64,000 nt of DNA from an uncultured Bacilli bacterium (GTDB lineage Bacteria > Bacillota_I > Bacilli_A > RF39 > UBA660), in assembly GCA_934086935.1 (NCBI GenBank), contig CAKOIQ010000005.1, positions 1 through 64,000 on the forward strand. Reading direction: 5' to 3'. Below, piece after piece: positions 36,966 to 45,823 of the stretch (within the stretch, counting starts at the first letter, position 1; each line of letters opens with the position of its first letter). The position numbers were made by a program, and so were the translations under genes. The notes below the pieces were generated by a model. That model made no database searches. It had not been told where the DNA came from and saw only the letters and a list, made by a program, of their open reading frames with translations.

Positions 36966-37657
36966 TATAAAGCACCTCTTCTTTTAGAAATTATAATGTA
37001 TCCCCCAACAAGTAAAACAATCACACCACCACTAATAGCAAGAATTTTCCAATTTTCCTTAAAGAAATTACCACTACCAGTACCATCACTCTTATTAGTA
37101 ATTGTAATATTATTTTTTTCTAAATACTCTTTAACCTTCTCATCAATATTCCATTCAGTCGCTCCCGTATCTTCTGTAATATATTTTTGACACATCGGAA
37201 CATCAGGATTATCAAGACAAATCTTATATTTAACATTTTGATTATAATAAGGTTTCTTTAAAGTAATCTTCTTAACACTATCAGCCTTACAAGAATCTAA
37301 ATTAGAAAAAATCTCAATATAATAATTACCCTTACCAAAAAGATCACTAGAACTAAAACTATACTTACCATTATTAGTCTTAGAATAAGTTACAATATCT
37401 TCATTCTTATTAAAATCACTAGTAATCTTAACAAAAATATCATTAGTTAAATTATAAATAGTAAAATCAATTGAAGGAAAAACCTCATATTCCGAAGAAT
37501 TTTTCTTAACCTTACCTTCATTAACCATATAATTAGTTTTAATACCATTAGCAGCCTTATTTACCTTCTCCAAATCAGTTCCCGAACAAGAAGCCGCATA
37601 AACATTAATTGAAGAAAATAACATAACTCCTAAAAGTAGTTTTACAATACTCTTCAT
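36965..37657 (-). CDS. Signal-peptide protein with C-terminal membrane anchor
   Basis: The 230-residue protein starts with a signal peptide (VKLLLGVMLFSSINVYAAS), has a beta-rich extracytoplasmic domain with four cysteines, and ends in a membrane helix (ILAISGGVIVLLVGGYIIIS) with basic cytoplasmic residues RRGAL. It is a type I membrane protein. Its start is preceded by a GGTGG site and an extended -10 (TGTTATACT), so it heads this transcript. It overlaps the 1047-residue gene by 1 nt, suggesting paired expression. Confidence 0.65.
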   Translation of the reverse strand: MKSIVKLLLGVMLFSSINVYAASCSGTDLEKVNKAANGIKTNYMVNEGKVKKNSSEYEVFPSIDFTIYNLTNDIFVKITSDFNKNEDIVTYSKTNNGKYSFSSSDLFGKGNYYIEIFSNLDSCKADSVKKITLKKPYYNQNVKYKICLDNPDVPMCQKYITEDTGATEWNIDEKVKEYLEKNNITITNKSDGTGSGNFFKENWKILAISGGVIVLLVGGYIIISKRRGAL

Positions 37658-37765
37658 AAATCCACCTATCTATCTTTTATAAGTATAACATAATATTTTC
37701 AAAAAAAACACAATAATTTTTTAACAAATAAAAAAAGTATGATAAAATTATAATGGTGAATAAAA

Positions 37766-38395
37766 ATGACATTCAAAAAAATGATATTAAGCTTCTTAAC
37801 ATATCTATTTTTACTAACTGGAGTTAATACATTCTTAACTCTTTTAAAACCATCAAACATAACCTTTACAATAATAAACATCCTAACAATGTTAATATTA
37901 ATTATAACTTTAATAAAAATAAATAATCTAAATATCAGAGAAACAATTAAAGATTTCAAAACAAACTATAAAAAATATTTAATATTAATTTTAAAAACCC
38001 TAGCCATTGGACTAGTATTTATAATTATTTCTAACCTAATAATAACCAAATTTAATGACCTCCCTCAAAATGAATTAATCATAAGAGAAGAGCTAAAAAA
38101 ATATCCCTTTTATTACACATTAAATATAATAATATTTAGTCCCATTATAGAAGAAATCCTATTTAGATATAACTTAACCATCATAAAAAATAAATATATC
38201 TATATAATAGTTTCAACCCTATTATTTGCTATATTACATATACAAAAAATACCTCAAGATTTAATTCATCTAATATCATACACCCTAATGTCACTAACAT
38301 TCCTTTATCCCTTTTATAAAACCAAAAATATCTTAAGTTCAATTATAACTCACAGTGTTTATAACCTAATCACTTTAATAACAATAATATTATAA
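37766..38395 (+). CDS. CPBP-family intramembrane metalloprotease
   Basis: The 209-residue membrane protein has about six helices. The CPBP (CAAX/ABI) signature is visible as EEILFR (about 128-133), FAILHIQ (second motif His) and HSVYN (third motif His/Asn, about 196-200). Family members act in prenyl-protein processing or bacteriocin self-protection. No bacteriocin gene is adjacent. It is divergent from the Tad-like locus and precedes the phosphoesterase-like gene by about 10 nt. Confidence 0.85.
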   Translation: MTFKKMILSFLTYLFLLTGVNTFLTLLKPSNITFTIINILTMLILIITLIKINNLNIRETIKDFKTNYKKYLILILKTLAIGLVFIIISNLIITKFNDLPQNELIIREELKKYPFYYTLNIIIFSPIIEEILFRYNLTIIKNKYIYIIVSTLLFAILHIQKIPQDLIHLISYTLMSLTFLYPFYKTKNILSSIITHSVYNLITLITIIL

Positions 38396-38404
38396 GGAGT
38401 CATT

Positions 38405-39253
38405 ATGAATAAAAAAGAAAAACAAGAATCTAAAAGTAAATCACATATCTTTATATATATACTATTAATTCTTGGATTAATAATTATTTATAGTAGATAT
38501 ATCTCTACTACCGGCATTAAAATTAAAGAATACAGTATAATTAATAACAAAATACCAGAAAGTTTTAAAGGCTTTAAAATAGTTCATTTTACTGATTTAA
38601 AATATGGTTCAACTATAAATAAAAAATATCTAGATAAACTAATCAATCAAATAAACCAATTAAATCCAGATATAATCATATTTACAGGCGATTTAATTTC
38701 ATCAGATTACAAACTAACCGAAGATAATAAAAAAAATATTATAGAATCACTAAATAAACTAAATCCCAAATTAAATACATACTCAGTTCGTGGTGATAAC
38801 GATATTAATGAAAATTATAACAGTATCATTACCCAAACCAAAATAATAGAATTAAATAATTTAAACAAACTAATTTATTATAAAGGTGACACTCCCATTA
38901 TGTTAATAGGATTAGATGATTCAATTAACGGTAACCAAAACATCGAAATGGCATTTAATTATGAAGATAATAATTACTATAAAATATTACTAACACATGA
39001 ACCAGATAGATATGAAAAAATTAAAGATAAAAATTTAGATCTAATCTTAGCCGGACATTCTCTTAATGGACAAATAAGACTCCCATTTATTGGAAGTATA
39101 TATACTCCAAATGGTGCCAAAAAATATTATGATGCTAAATATAAAATAGATAAAACTGAAATATATATATCAAGTGGTTTAGGAACCAGTAAAATTCCTT
39201 ATCGTCTAAATAATCGTCCATCTATTAACTTATATAGGTTTTATAACAATTAA
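38405..39253 (+). CDS. Membrane-anchored calcineurin-like phosphoesterase with degenerate metal site
   Basis: The 282-residue protein has one N-terminal helix (about 15-33) and a metallophosphoesterase fold like YkuE/YaeI. The five motifs are recognisable but altered: DxH reads DLK, GD is kept in FTGDLIS, GNHD reads GDND, the His in LLTHEPD is kept, and GHTHGGQ reads GHSLNGQ. Two metal-ligand histidines and the proton-donor His are therefore replaced. It may be inactive or have a different role, for example binding. AAGGAG precedes the ATG. Confidence 0.8.
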   Translation: MNKKEKQESKSKSHIFIYILLILGLIIIYSRYISTTGIKIKEYSIINNKIPESFKGFKIVHFTDLKYGSTINKKYLDKLINQINQLNPDIIIFTGDLISSDYKLTEDNKKNIIESLNKLNPKLNTYSVRGDNDINENYNSIITQTKIIELNNLNKLIYYKGDTPIMLIGLDDSINGNQNIEMAFNYEDNNYYKILLTHEPDRYEKIKDKNLDLILAGHSLNGQIRLPFIGSIYTPNGAKKYYDAKYKIDKTEIYISSGLGTSKIPYRLNNRPSINLYRFYNN

Positions 39254-39289
39254 AAAACTCCTTTCATATAATACAAAGAAAGGAGTTTT
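39254..39289 (+). terminator. 12-bp hairpin that is both terminator and start-site element
   Basis: AAAACTCCTTTC and GAAAGGAGTTTT are perfect complements around a 12-nt loop. The 3' arm contains the AAAGGAG ribosome binding site of the next small gene, and the loop contains TATAAT. On the minus strand the hairpin is followed by T6. It can terminate transcription or sequester the ribosome binding site. Confidence 0.7.
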
Positions 39290-39294
39290 CTTAT

Positions 39295-39504
39295 ATGATT
39301 ATTTATCCTAATAATTATAATGGAGATAGACAATTTTGGTTTCCATTTCTTTTAGGAGGATTAGGTGGTGCAGCAGTTGTTAGTGCCTCTCGTCCCAGAC
39401 CTGTATATGTAACAAACCCAAATTATAATTATAATAATCCCTACCCATATGGATATAACTATTATGGAGGCTACAACTACAGTCCATATCCCTATTACAG
39501 ATAA
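39295..39504 (+). CDS. 69-residue Tyr/Asn/Pro-rich small protein
   Basis: The protein begins MIIYPNNYNGDRQFWFPF, has a short hydrophobic Gly-rich stretch (LLGGLGGAAVVSA), and ends in a low-complexity tail rich in Tyr, Asn, Pro and Gly (YNYYGGYNYSPYPYYR). Such composition is seen in small coat-like or surface-associated proteins, but I do not recognise a family. Its ribosome binding site lies in the 3' arm of the preceding hairpin, and a terminator overlaps its 3' end. Confidence 0.65.
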   Translation: MIIYPNNYNGDRQFWFPFLLGGLGGAAVVSASRPRPVYVTNPNYNYNNPYPYGYNYYGGYNYSPYPYYR

Positions 39505-39526
39505 GGCTTAAGCCTTATTTTTATTT
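39503..39526 (+). terminator. Terminator of the Tyr-rich protein gene
   Basis: AAGGCTTAAGCCTT is a perfect palindrome followed by ATTTTTATTT on the plus strand. It contains the stop codon of the convergent rodA/ftsW-like gene. Confidence 0.65.
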
Positions 39527-40536
39527 AAAATAAAACCTAAAACCAACATATAAGAAAAAAGCGAACTACCACCATAACTAATAAAAGGTAAAGTAATTCC
39601 CATAATTGGAAATAACCCAATATTCATAAAAATATTAATACAAAACTGCACTAACAAAGTAAAAACAAAACATCTACTTAAATCATCATACCTAAACTCT
39701 AAAATAAATTTAAATAAATAAAAATAAACCATAAGTAAAAAAATTAAACCAACATATCCAAAATTAGCAATCAACAAAGTAAAAGCAAAATCAGTAGGAG
39801 CTTCCGGAAAATAAATATAATTTTTAATTCCAAACAATCCACTATTAGAAATACTCTTAAGAGCCTCATTAATTTGATAACCATCACCCAAATTAACTAA
39901 CCTATCCATCCTATAAAAGAAACTAGTCCCAAATAAATCTATAAACAATTCTTGCCTTTTAAAATATAAAAAGAAAAATAAACCAAGAAAACCTAAAATA
40001 AAAGCACTACCCCCAATATAATAAAACTTATTAATTTTTTTACTAATTATAAAATAAAACCAAACACATAAATATAAAATAACCCCACCAGTATCCGGCT
40101 CAATAAAAGTAAGAACCGAAGGTATTAAAACAATAAGAAAAGAATATAAAATAAATTTAAAATCACTTAAATGACTATATTTATCTTTAAAATGAAATAA
40201 ATAAATCATTAAAAAACTTCTCATAAACTCAGAAGCCTGGATACTAAAAAAAACCAACTTTAACCAACTTCTAGCCCCATTAACATCAGTACCAAACAAA
40301 TAAGTAACAATAAGTAAAAACACACCAAAAACATATAAAAAAATACTCTTATCAATAATAAAATCAACATTAAAATACCTAAGAAAATAAATAAAACCAA
40401 AAGAAACTAAAAACCAAACCCCCTGCTTAATAAAATAATTACTAAACAAAGAAGAAAAACTACCAGCATAATAATTATTTAAAACACTAATAATCATAAA
40501 AACAATTAAAACAAAAATAACTTTAAATCTTTTCAT
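39508..40536 (-). CDS. SEDS-family glycosyltransferase (RodA/FtsW/SpoVE-like)
   Basis: The 342-residue protein has about ten membrane helices. SEDS landmarks are visible: GTDVNGARSWLKL, QASEFMRSF (usually QPSE), a loop with IEPDTGG containing the catalytic-site Asp, PEAPTDFAFTLLIANFGYVG, and the closing GITLPFISYGGSS. SEDS proteins polymerise peptidoglycan with a class B PBP. No PBP gene is adjacent, and subfamily assignment (elongation, division or sporulation) is open. Confidence 0.88.
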   Translation of the reverse strand: MKRFKVIFVLIVFMIISVLNNYYAGSFSSLFSNYFIKQGVWFLVSFGFIYFLRYFNVDFIIDKSIFLYVFGVFLLIVTYLFGTDVNGARSWLKLVFFSIQASEFMRSFLMIYLFHFKDKYSHLSDFKFILYSFLIVLIPSVLTFIEPDTGGVILYLCVWFYFIISKKINKFYYIGGSAFILGFLGLFFFLYFKRQELFIDLFGTSFFYRMDRLVNLGDGYQINEALKSISNSGLFGIKNYIYFPEAPTDFAFTLLIANFGYVGLIFLLMVYFYLFKFILEFRYDDLSRCFVFTLLVQFCINIFMNIGLFPIMGITLPFISYGGSSLFSYMLVLGFILNKNKA

Positions 40537-40590
40537 ATTAATATTTTGTGAAAATAATAATTATTATACATATAATTAATAGGAGGTCAT

Positions 40591-40833
40591 ATGAGTTTAC
40601 CAGAAATATTTAAAAATACCATTAATGATAACAAAGAAGAAAAACTATATAGAGGTAAATTTACCCAAGTAACAGATGAATCAATCTACGACAATCTACC
40701 AGTTAAAGTTCACATCGTAACAAATACCAAAAATATTACCACTACAATTATCGGTAAAACCCAAAACTATATAGTCACCAAAGAAAGAGATGTTATTAAT
40801 ATTAATGATATAAAAGAAATAACAAAAATATAA
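40591..40833 (+). CDS. 80-residue hypothetical protein
   Basis: The small soluble protein begins MSLPEIFKNTINDNKEE and is rich in Thr, Ile and Asn, with a predicted beta-rich middle (VKVHIVTNTKNITTTIIG). AGGAGG lies at ideal distance before the ATG. It is single-copy in the window and closes with a bidirectional terminator. No family recognised. Confidence 0.6.
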   Translation: MSLPEIFKNTINDNKEEKLYRGKFTQVTDESIYDNLPVKVHIVTNTKNITTTIIGKTQNYIVTKERDVININDIKEITKI

Positions 40834-40858
40834 AAAAGACAATTCAATTGTCTTTTTT
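40832..40858. terminator. Bidirectional terminator
   Basis: AAAAAAGACAATT and AATTGTCTTTTTT form a perfect stem with T runs on both strands. It serves the 80-residue gene and BspA-like copy 3, which converge here. Confidence 0.85.
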
Positions 40859-42695
40859 AACTTTTAACAACAAATGTAAGACCTGATGGTTTTCCACTGC
40901 TTGCATTAAATTTATCTGCATCTGTTTGCGTACGTGCATATCCTGTTGCCGCTTTACTTCCACCAAACATATTTGACATGTTGGTTACATTTGATGTATC
41001 AAAACCACTTAAATCTAATGTTGTTGCGGCACTATAATAAAACATATGAGACATATCTGTTACCTTGGAGGTACTAAATTTTTCTAATCCCTTGATTTCG
41101 ATTGCCGCACTATTCCAAAACATTCCTGACATATTCGTAACATTAGATGTGTTAAAACTACTTAGATTTAAACTGGTGGCTTTACTCTGAGAAAACATTT
41201 GATACATATTGGTTACTTTCGATGTAACAAAACTACTTAAATCTAAACTGGTGACGGAACTTCCATAAAACATACCAGACATACTAGTGACATTACTTGT
41301 ATCAAAACTACTTAAATCTAATGTTGTTGCTTTACTTCCAGTAAACATAGATGACATATTGGTTACTTTCGATGTATTAAATTGAGTTAATCCTCTTATT
41401 TCTGTTGCGTCACTACTAGCAAACATCATTGACATATCTGTTACTTTACTGGTATCAAAACCGCTTAAATCCAAACTTGTTGCTTTACTACTCCAAAACA
41501 TATGTGACATCGTTGTAACACCACTGGTATCAAAATTACTTAAATCTAAACTTGTTGTTTCAGTACCAGCAAACATATAAGACATACTGATTACTTTCGA
41601 GTTATCAAATTTATCAAGGCCTTTGATTTTGGTTGCTTTACTTAAATAAAACATACCGTACATACTGGTAACATTACTGGTATCAAACGAACTTAAATCC
41701 AAACTAGTGGCAGAACTTCCAGAAAACATTTGATACATATTGGTTACTTTCGAGGTATCAAAACTACTTAAATCTAAACTTGTTGCGCCACTTGAATAAA
41801 ACATCCTAGACATATCTGTTACTTTTGAGGTATCAAAATTAGTTAGATTAATAATTTTAAGTTTAAAAAAATTGCCAAATAAATATTGAGAATTAGGATT
41901 TGCTACTACTCCTCCGTTTTGACCGATATATAATTCATATAATCCATCATTATCTTCATCTAATGTATACGCCATGATACTGCCATTTTGTTTATCACTT
42001 GCATCCCAAGAAGCTATGGCATTACTTGGTACAACGTTTGTATTATTAAATGTTACTTCTTCTATTTCAGTTCTAGCAATCGGTCCATTAAATGCTGAAC
42101 TATTTGAATTTAAATTTTTATCACCCTCCATTAATGCATCATAAGCAAGCGAACTTCCTGAATCTATTTTTATATATCCAGCAAAATTTTTACTTTGTCC
42201 ATTATTTTGATTTTCACCAGTTTCTTTATAAAATATTCTTAAATTATATGAATGAGTTGATGTTTTTGATTTAAAAATACCTATTCCCATAATCACTTGT
42301 CCTAATTTTGGTATTGATTGATTTGCTTTACTTATTAAAGTATCTGTTGAATTGGTTGTTGTTCCACTTATTGAATATGTTAAATCTCCAAAATTAAAGG
42401 CGTTATTTGAAACCACTAAATATAATCTATAATTCATTTCCAAATCGGTGGTATTATTACCGGTAACAGTAAACACTTTATTTACCCATGCTTCCTCTCT
42501 GGGATAAATATTTTGCATTTTAATAGTACCCGAACCATTGGCATACTTTATTGTCATTTTACCACCTTTGGCAAGAATTGTAGAAGAAGATTCGTTATTA
42601 GTTACTGTTGAGAAGAAGGCATATGATAATCCTCCAAAAATCAAAACTAAAAACAATCCTGTAATTAATATTATCAATTTTTGCTTATTATTCAT
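40857..42695 (-). CDS. BspA-like (DUF285) leucine-rich repeat surface protein, copy 3
   Basis: The 612-residue protein has a signal-like helix ending GGLSYAFFST, a beta-rich module to about 195 almost identical to copy 2, about 12 MxxMF repeats with occasional KGLDKF/RGLTQF units, and the shared end GYARTQTDADKFNASSGK. Upstream sequence including the 5' UTR (GGAGTGTTTGTTAACC before the ATG) matches copy 2. It is probably a cell-surface adhesin. The near-identical modules suggest recent duplication or gene conversion. Confidence 0.87.
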   Translation of the reverse strand: MNNKQKLIILITGLFLVLIFGGLSYAFFSTVTNNESSSTILAKGGKMTIKYANGSGTIKMQNIYPREEAWVNKVFTVTGNNTTDLEMNYRLYLVVSNNAFNFGDLTYSISGTTTNSTDTLISKANQSIPKLGQVIMGIGIFKSKTSTHSYNLRIFYKETGENQNNGQSKNFAGYIKIDSGSSLAYDALMEGDKNLNSNSSAFNGPIARTEIEEVTFNNTNVVPSNAIASWDASDKQNGSIMAYTLDEDNDGLYELYIGQNGGVVANPNSQYLFGNFFKLKIINLTNFDTSKVTDMSRMFYSSGATSLDLSSFDTSKVTNMYQMFSGSSATSLDLSSFDTSNVTSMYGMFYLSKATKIKGLDKFDNSKVISMSYMFAGTETTSLDLSNFDTSGVTTMSHMFWSSKATSLDLSGFDTSKVTDMSMMFASSDATEIRGLTQFNTSKVTNMSSMFTGSKATTLDLSSFDTSNVTSMSGMFYGSSVTSLDLSSFVTSKVTNMYQMFSQSKATSLNLSSFNTSNVTNMSGMFWNSAAIEIKGLEKFSTSKVTDMSHMFYYSAATTLDLSGFDTSNVTNMSNMFGGSKAATGYARTQTDADKFNASSGKPSGLTFVVKS

Positions 42696-42726
42696 GGTTA
42701 ACAAACACTCCTTATTTTTCTATTTT

Positions 42727-42755
42727 ATTGTACTATAATACCCCCTCCCGGTCAA
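42727..42755 (-). promoter_or_regulatory. Promoter of BspA-like copy 3
   Basis: TTGACC (42750-42755), 17 bp, TACAAT (42727-42732). The spacer contains an unusual G-rich tract. The TATAGTACAATAAAATAG segment around the -10 is shared with the retroelement-target gene. Confidence 0.7.
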
Positions 42756-42777
42756 GGTTAACAAATTGAATTTTTTG

Positions 42778-42819
42778 GTCTACGCACGCGTAATGTAGTG
42801 GTAAGCTTAAAGTAGACAA
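42778..42819. repeat. Short inverted GTCTAC/GTAGAC pair, GC-rich
   Basis: GTCTAC (42778-42783) and GTAGAC (42812-42817) face each other. Between them lies TACGCACGCGTA, an imperfect palindrome far richer in GC than its surroundings. The 10-mer TTGTCTACTT (here as its complement at 42810-42819) recurs near two other surface genes. No transposase is present. Confidence 0.35.
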
Positions 42820-42889
42820 CTGAGAGGGTTAAGTAGGCAATTTATATTAGATAATATCAGTTCATAAAAACGTTATTTAAAACGTCTAA

Positions 42890-43918
42890 TTATGATTTAA
42901 CAACAAATGTTAGACCAGATGGTTTATTACTACTCGCATTAAATTTATCAGCTTCGTCTTGATTTCTTGCATATCCGGTTATACTTGTACTACTAGAAAA
43001 CATTCCGTCCATATTTGTTACTTTTGAAGTATCAAAACTACTTAAATCTAATACTGGAGTAGTACATCCCGTAAACATATATCCCATATTTGTAACATTA
43101 CTGGTATCAAATGAACTTAAATCCAAATTACTTGCTTTAACTAAGCCAAACATTAAATACATGTTCGTAACTTTACTAGTATTAAAACTATTTAAACCAG
43201 TTATCGTCCTTGCCGAACTACTGGCAAACATATCTGACATATCTGTAACATTACCTGTATCAAAATTATCAAGTTCCAAACTTGTTGCTTTTGATTGGTA
43301 AAACATCGATGCCATCGTATTTACCTTCGAAGTATTAAAATTACTTAAATTAACATCTGAGGCAGCACTACCAGTAAACATATAAGACATATTTGTGACA
43401 TTCGAGGTATCAAAATTACTTAAATCTAAACTTGTTGCCTTATTACTAGCAAACATTGCATACATGTTAGTAACACTTGAAGTATCAAATGAATTTAACC
43501 ATATTATATTAGTGACCACATTACTTGAAAACATCCATGACATATCAGTTATTTTATACGTATTTAAATAAGCTAAATTCATTTCTTTCAAACTAGTATA
43601 ATTAGCAAATTGTCCAATAAATATATAATTCATACAAACCATTATTATCTTCATCTAAAGTATAAGCTATTATTTTACCACTACCAGAAACACTAGCATC
43701 CCATGAAGCAATAGAACCATCATCTATTTTATTGACAATACACCCGCTTCTAATTGGAGAGTTGTAGTTGTTTCATTTCCATTTATAATGGCAGCATAAA
43801 AAGCATAGGATACTCCTATTCTTAAGATAATTGTGAGTAAACTTATTAAAATAGTTTTCAAAATTTTCTTATTATTAAATCTATCAAAATTAATATAACA
43901 AAGATTAAAATTATTCAA
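42890..43918 (-). pseudogene. Broken BspA-like gene, copy 4
   Basis: Two open segments belong to one former gene. The 5' part (43724-43918) encodes a signal helix and GVSYAFYAAIINGNETTTT, nearly identical in DNA to copy 1, then hits a stop right after LSIK. The remainder resumes in another frame as DDGSIASWDASVSGSGK, is shifted again near 43630, and then stays open to 42890 with eight MxxMF repeats and the family C-terminus. Most of the beta-rich N-terminal module is deleted at about 43724. It is a non-functional copy or a donor for gene conversion. Confidence 0.85.
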
Positions 43919-43923
43919 TAAAC

Positions 43924-43950
43924 AAAAAATAGAGAAATCCTTCTCTATTT
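43924..43950 (-). terminator. Terminator of glyS
   Basis: AAATAGAGAA and TTCTCTATTT form a 10-bp stem with a 4-nt loop, followed by T-rich sequence on the minus strand. Confidence 0.85.
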
Positions 43951-45318
43951 AATTCTTTCTAAAATATAATCTTTTAATTCATCTAAAGATATCTTAACTT
44001 GCTCCATCGTATCACGATCTCTAACAGTTACAATATTATTATTCAAAGTATCATCATCTATTGTAATAGCAAAAGGAGTACCAACTGCATCACATCTTCT
44101 ATATCTCTTACCAATTGAACCAGATTCATCATAAGATACATTAAATTCTTTAGCTAAACTTTGATATAACTCTAAAGCTTTATCACTATGAATCTTTTTA
44201 ACTAAAGGAAGAATAGTAGCTTTAATTGGACTTAAAGAAGGAATTAATCTTAATACTTCTCTTTCTTCTCCATTATCTAATACTTCTTTTTCATAAGCAT
44301 TACTTATTACTGCTAAAAATAATCTATCTAAACCTACTGAAGGTTCAATAACATAAGGTAAATACTTTTCATTAGTTACAGGATCTAAATATCTTAAATC
44401 TTGACCAGAATGTTTCATATGAACACCTAAATCATAATCAGTTCTATCGGCAATACCCCATAACTCTCCCCATCCCATTGGGAATAAGTATTCTATATCA
44501 GTAGTAGCCTTACTATAAAAAGCAAGTTCTTCTGGTTTATGATCTCTATATCTTAAATTTTCTTCTTTTAAACCTAAACTCTTCAAGAAATTCATACAAT
44601 AGTCTTTATAAAATTTAAACCATTCTAAATCAGTACCAGGCTTACAAAAGAACTCTAATTCCATTTGTTCAAATTCTCTTGTTCTAAAAATAAAGTTACC
44701 AGGAGTAATTTCATTTCTAAAACTCTTACCAGTTTGACCAATACCAAATGGAATCTTACATCTCATACTTCTTTGAACATTTAAAAAGTTTGTAAATATA
44801 CCTTGAGCAGTTTCTCCTCTTAAATAACATACACTCTTAGCATCTTCAGTAACACCAATATGAGTTTCAAATAATAAGTTAAATTTTCTTATATCAGTAA
44901 AATCTTCACTACCACATTTAGGACATTTAATATGATTTTCTTTAATAAATTCTTCTAACTTTTTATTATCCCAACCATCACCAGTTTCTTTACCTTCAGT
45001 AAAATCTTCAATTAACTTATCAGCTCTATATCTAGATTTACATTTCTTACAATCCATTAAAGGATCAGCAAAACTAGTAACATGACCAGAAGCAACCCAT
45101 ACATTAGGATTCATAATAATAGCTGAATCTAAACCATAATTATTAGGTACCTCTTGAATAAACTTTTTCCACCAAGCTTTTCTAATATTCTCTTTTAATT
45201 CTTTACCTAAAGAACCATAATCCCAAGAATTAGATAAACCACCATATATTTCACTTCCTTGAAATACAAAACCATAATTCTTACAATAATTTACAATATC
45301 TTCCATACTATTTTTCAT
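43945..45318 (-). CDS. glyS: Glycyl-tRNA synthetase (class II, dimeric type)
   Basis: The 457-residue enzyme charges tRNA-Gly and is the single-chain alpha2 type found in many Firmicutes, not the GlyQ/GlyS tetramer. It shows motif 1-type VYQ-like FVFQGSEIYGG, zinc-knuckle cysteines (CKKC, CPKC, about 77-135), motif 2 FRNEITPGNFIFRTREFEQMELEFF, motif 3 EPSVGLDRLFLAV (about 333-345), and a C-terminal anticodon-binding domain. Its start lies in the end of the LOG gene; both are probably read from the promoter and T-box upstream. Confidence 0.96.
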   Translation of the reverse strand: MKNSMEDIVNYCKNYGFVFQGSEIYGGLSNSWDYGSLGKELKENIRKAWWKKFIQEVPNNYGLDSAIIMNPNVWVASGHVTSFADPLMDCKKCKSRYRADKLIEDFTEGKETGDGWDNKKLEEFIKENHIKCPKCGSEDFTDIRKFNLLFETHIGVTEDAKSVCYLRGETAQGIFTNFLNVQRSMRCKIPFGIGQTGKSFRNEITPGNFIFRTREFEQMELEFFCKPGTDLEWFKFYKDYCMNFLKSLGLKEENLRYRDHKPEELAFYSKATTDIEYLFPMGWGELWGIADRTDYDLGVHMKHSGQDLRYLDPVTNEKYLPYVIEPSVGLDRLFLAVISNAYEKEVLDNGEEREVLRLIPSLSPIKATILPLVKKIHSDKALELYQSLAKEFNVSYDESGSIGKRYRRCDAVGTPFAITIDDDTLNNNIVTVRDRDTMEQVKISLDELKDYILERIK

Positions 45319-45811
45319 CTTTAATCACTCTTTCTAATTCATTTATATCACTAACAACAATTAAATTATCTAAATCATTTTCATATAATATATTATTATT
45401 TAAATTCTTTTTTAAATATCTAATTAAATCATCATAAAAACCATTAAAATTATACAATATTACTGGTTTAACTCTTTCTTCTAATAAACCAAATAATTCA
45501 GAATAAGTACCAATCCCACCAGGTAAAATTAAAAACTTATCACTTATTTCACAAATTCTTTTTAATCTCTCAAAAGAAGTATCATAAACCTCATAATCAC
45601 CTTCAGTAACATACTTAGTTATATTAATGCCATAAACATCCCTATTATATTCTTTAAATGTATTAAAACATACACCCATCATACCTTCATTATAAGCACC
45701 ATAAACTAAATCATAACCTAAAGAAGCAAGCAACTCACATACATCTTTAGTCATATCTTTTAATTTCTCACTACTTTTGGGGTTAGACCCACATCCAATA
45801 AATATCTTCAC
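45308..45811 (-). CDS. LOG-family Rossmann protein (phosphoribohydrolase-like)
   Basis: The 167-residue protein has the family signature PGGIGTYSELFGLLEE (about 97-112) and an N-terminal GCGSNPKSSEK nucleotide loop. LOG-type enzymes cleave nucleoside 5'-monophosphates. GGAGGG precedes the ATG. It lies between a T-box leader and glyS, overlapping glyS by 11 nt, so it is co-regulated with glycine tRNA charging; why is unknown. Confidence 0.87.
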   Translation of the reverse strand: MKIFIGCGSNPKSSEKLKDMTKDVCELLASLGYDLVYGAYNEGMMGVCFNTFKEYNRDVYGINITKYVTEGDYEVYDTSFERLKRICEISDKFLILPGGIGTYSELFGLLEERVKPVILYNFNGFYDDLIRYLKKNLNNNILYENDLDNLIVVSDINELERVIKDEK

Positions 45812-45823
45812 ATACCCTCCAAA

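Noticed and set aside
42738..42890. Remnant insertion sequence between BspA copies 3 and 4
   Set aside because: Only short inverted and 10-bp repeats exist; no transposase fragment or target duplication can be supported. It is listed only as repeats.
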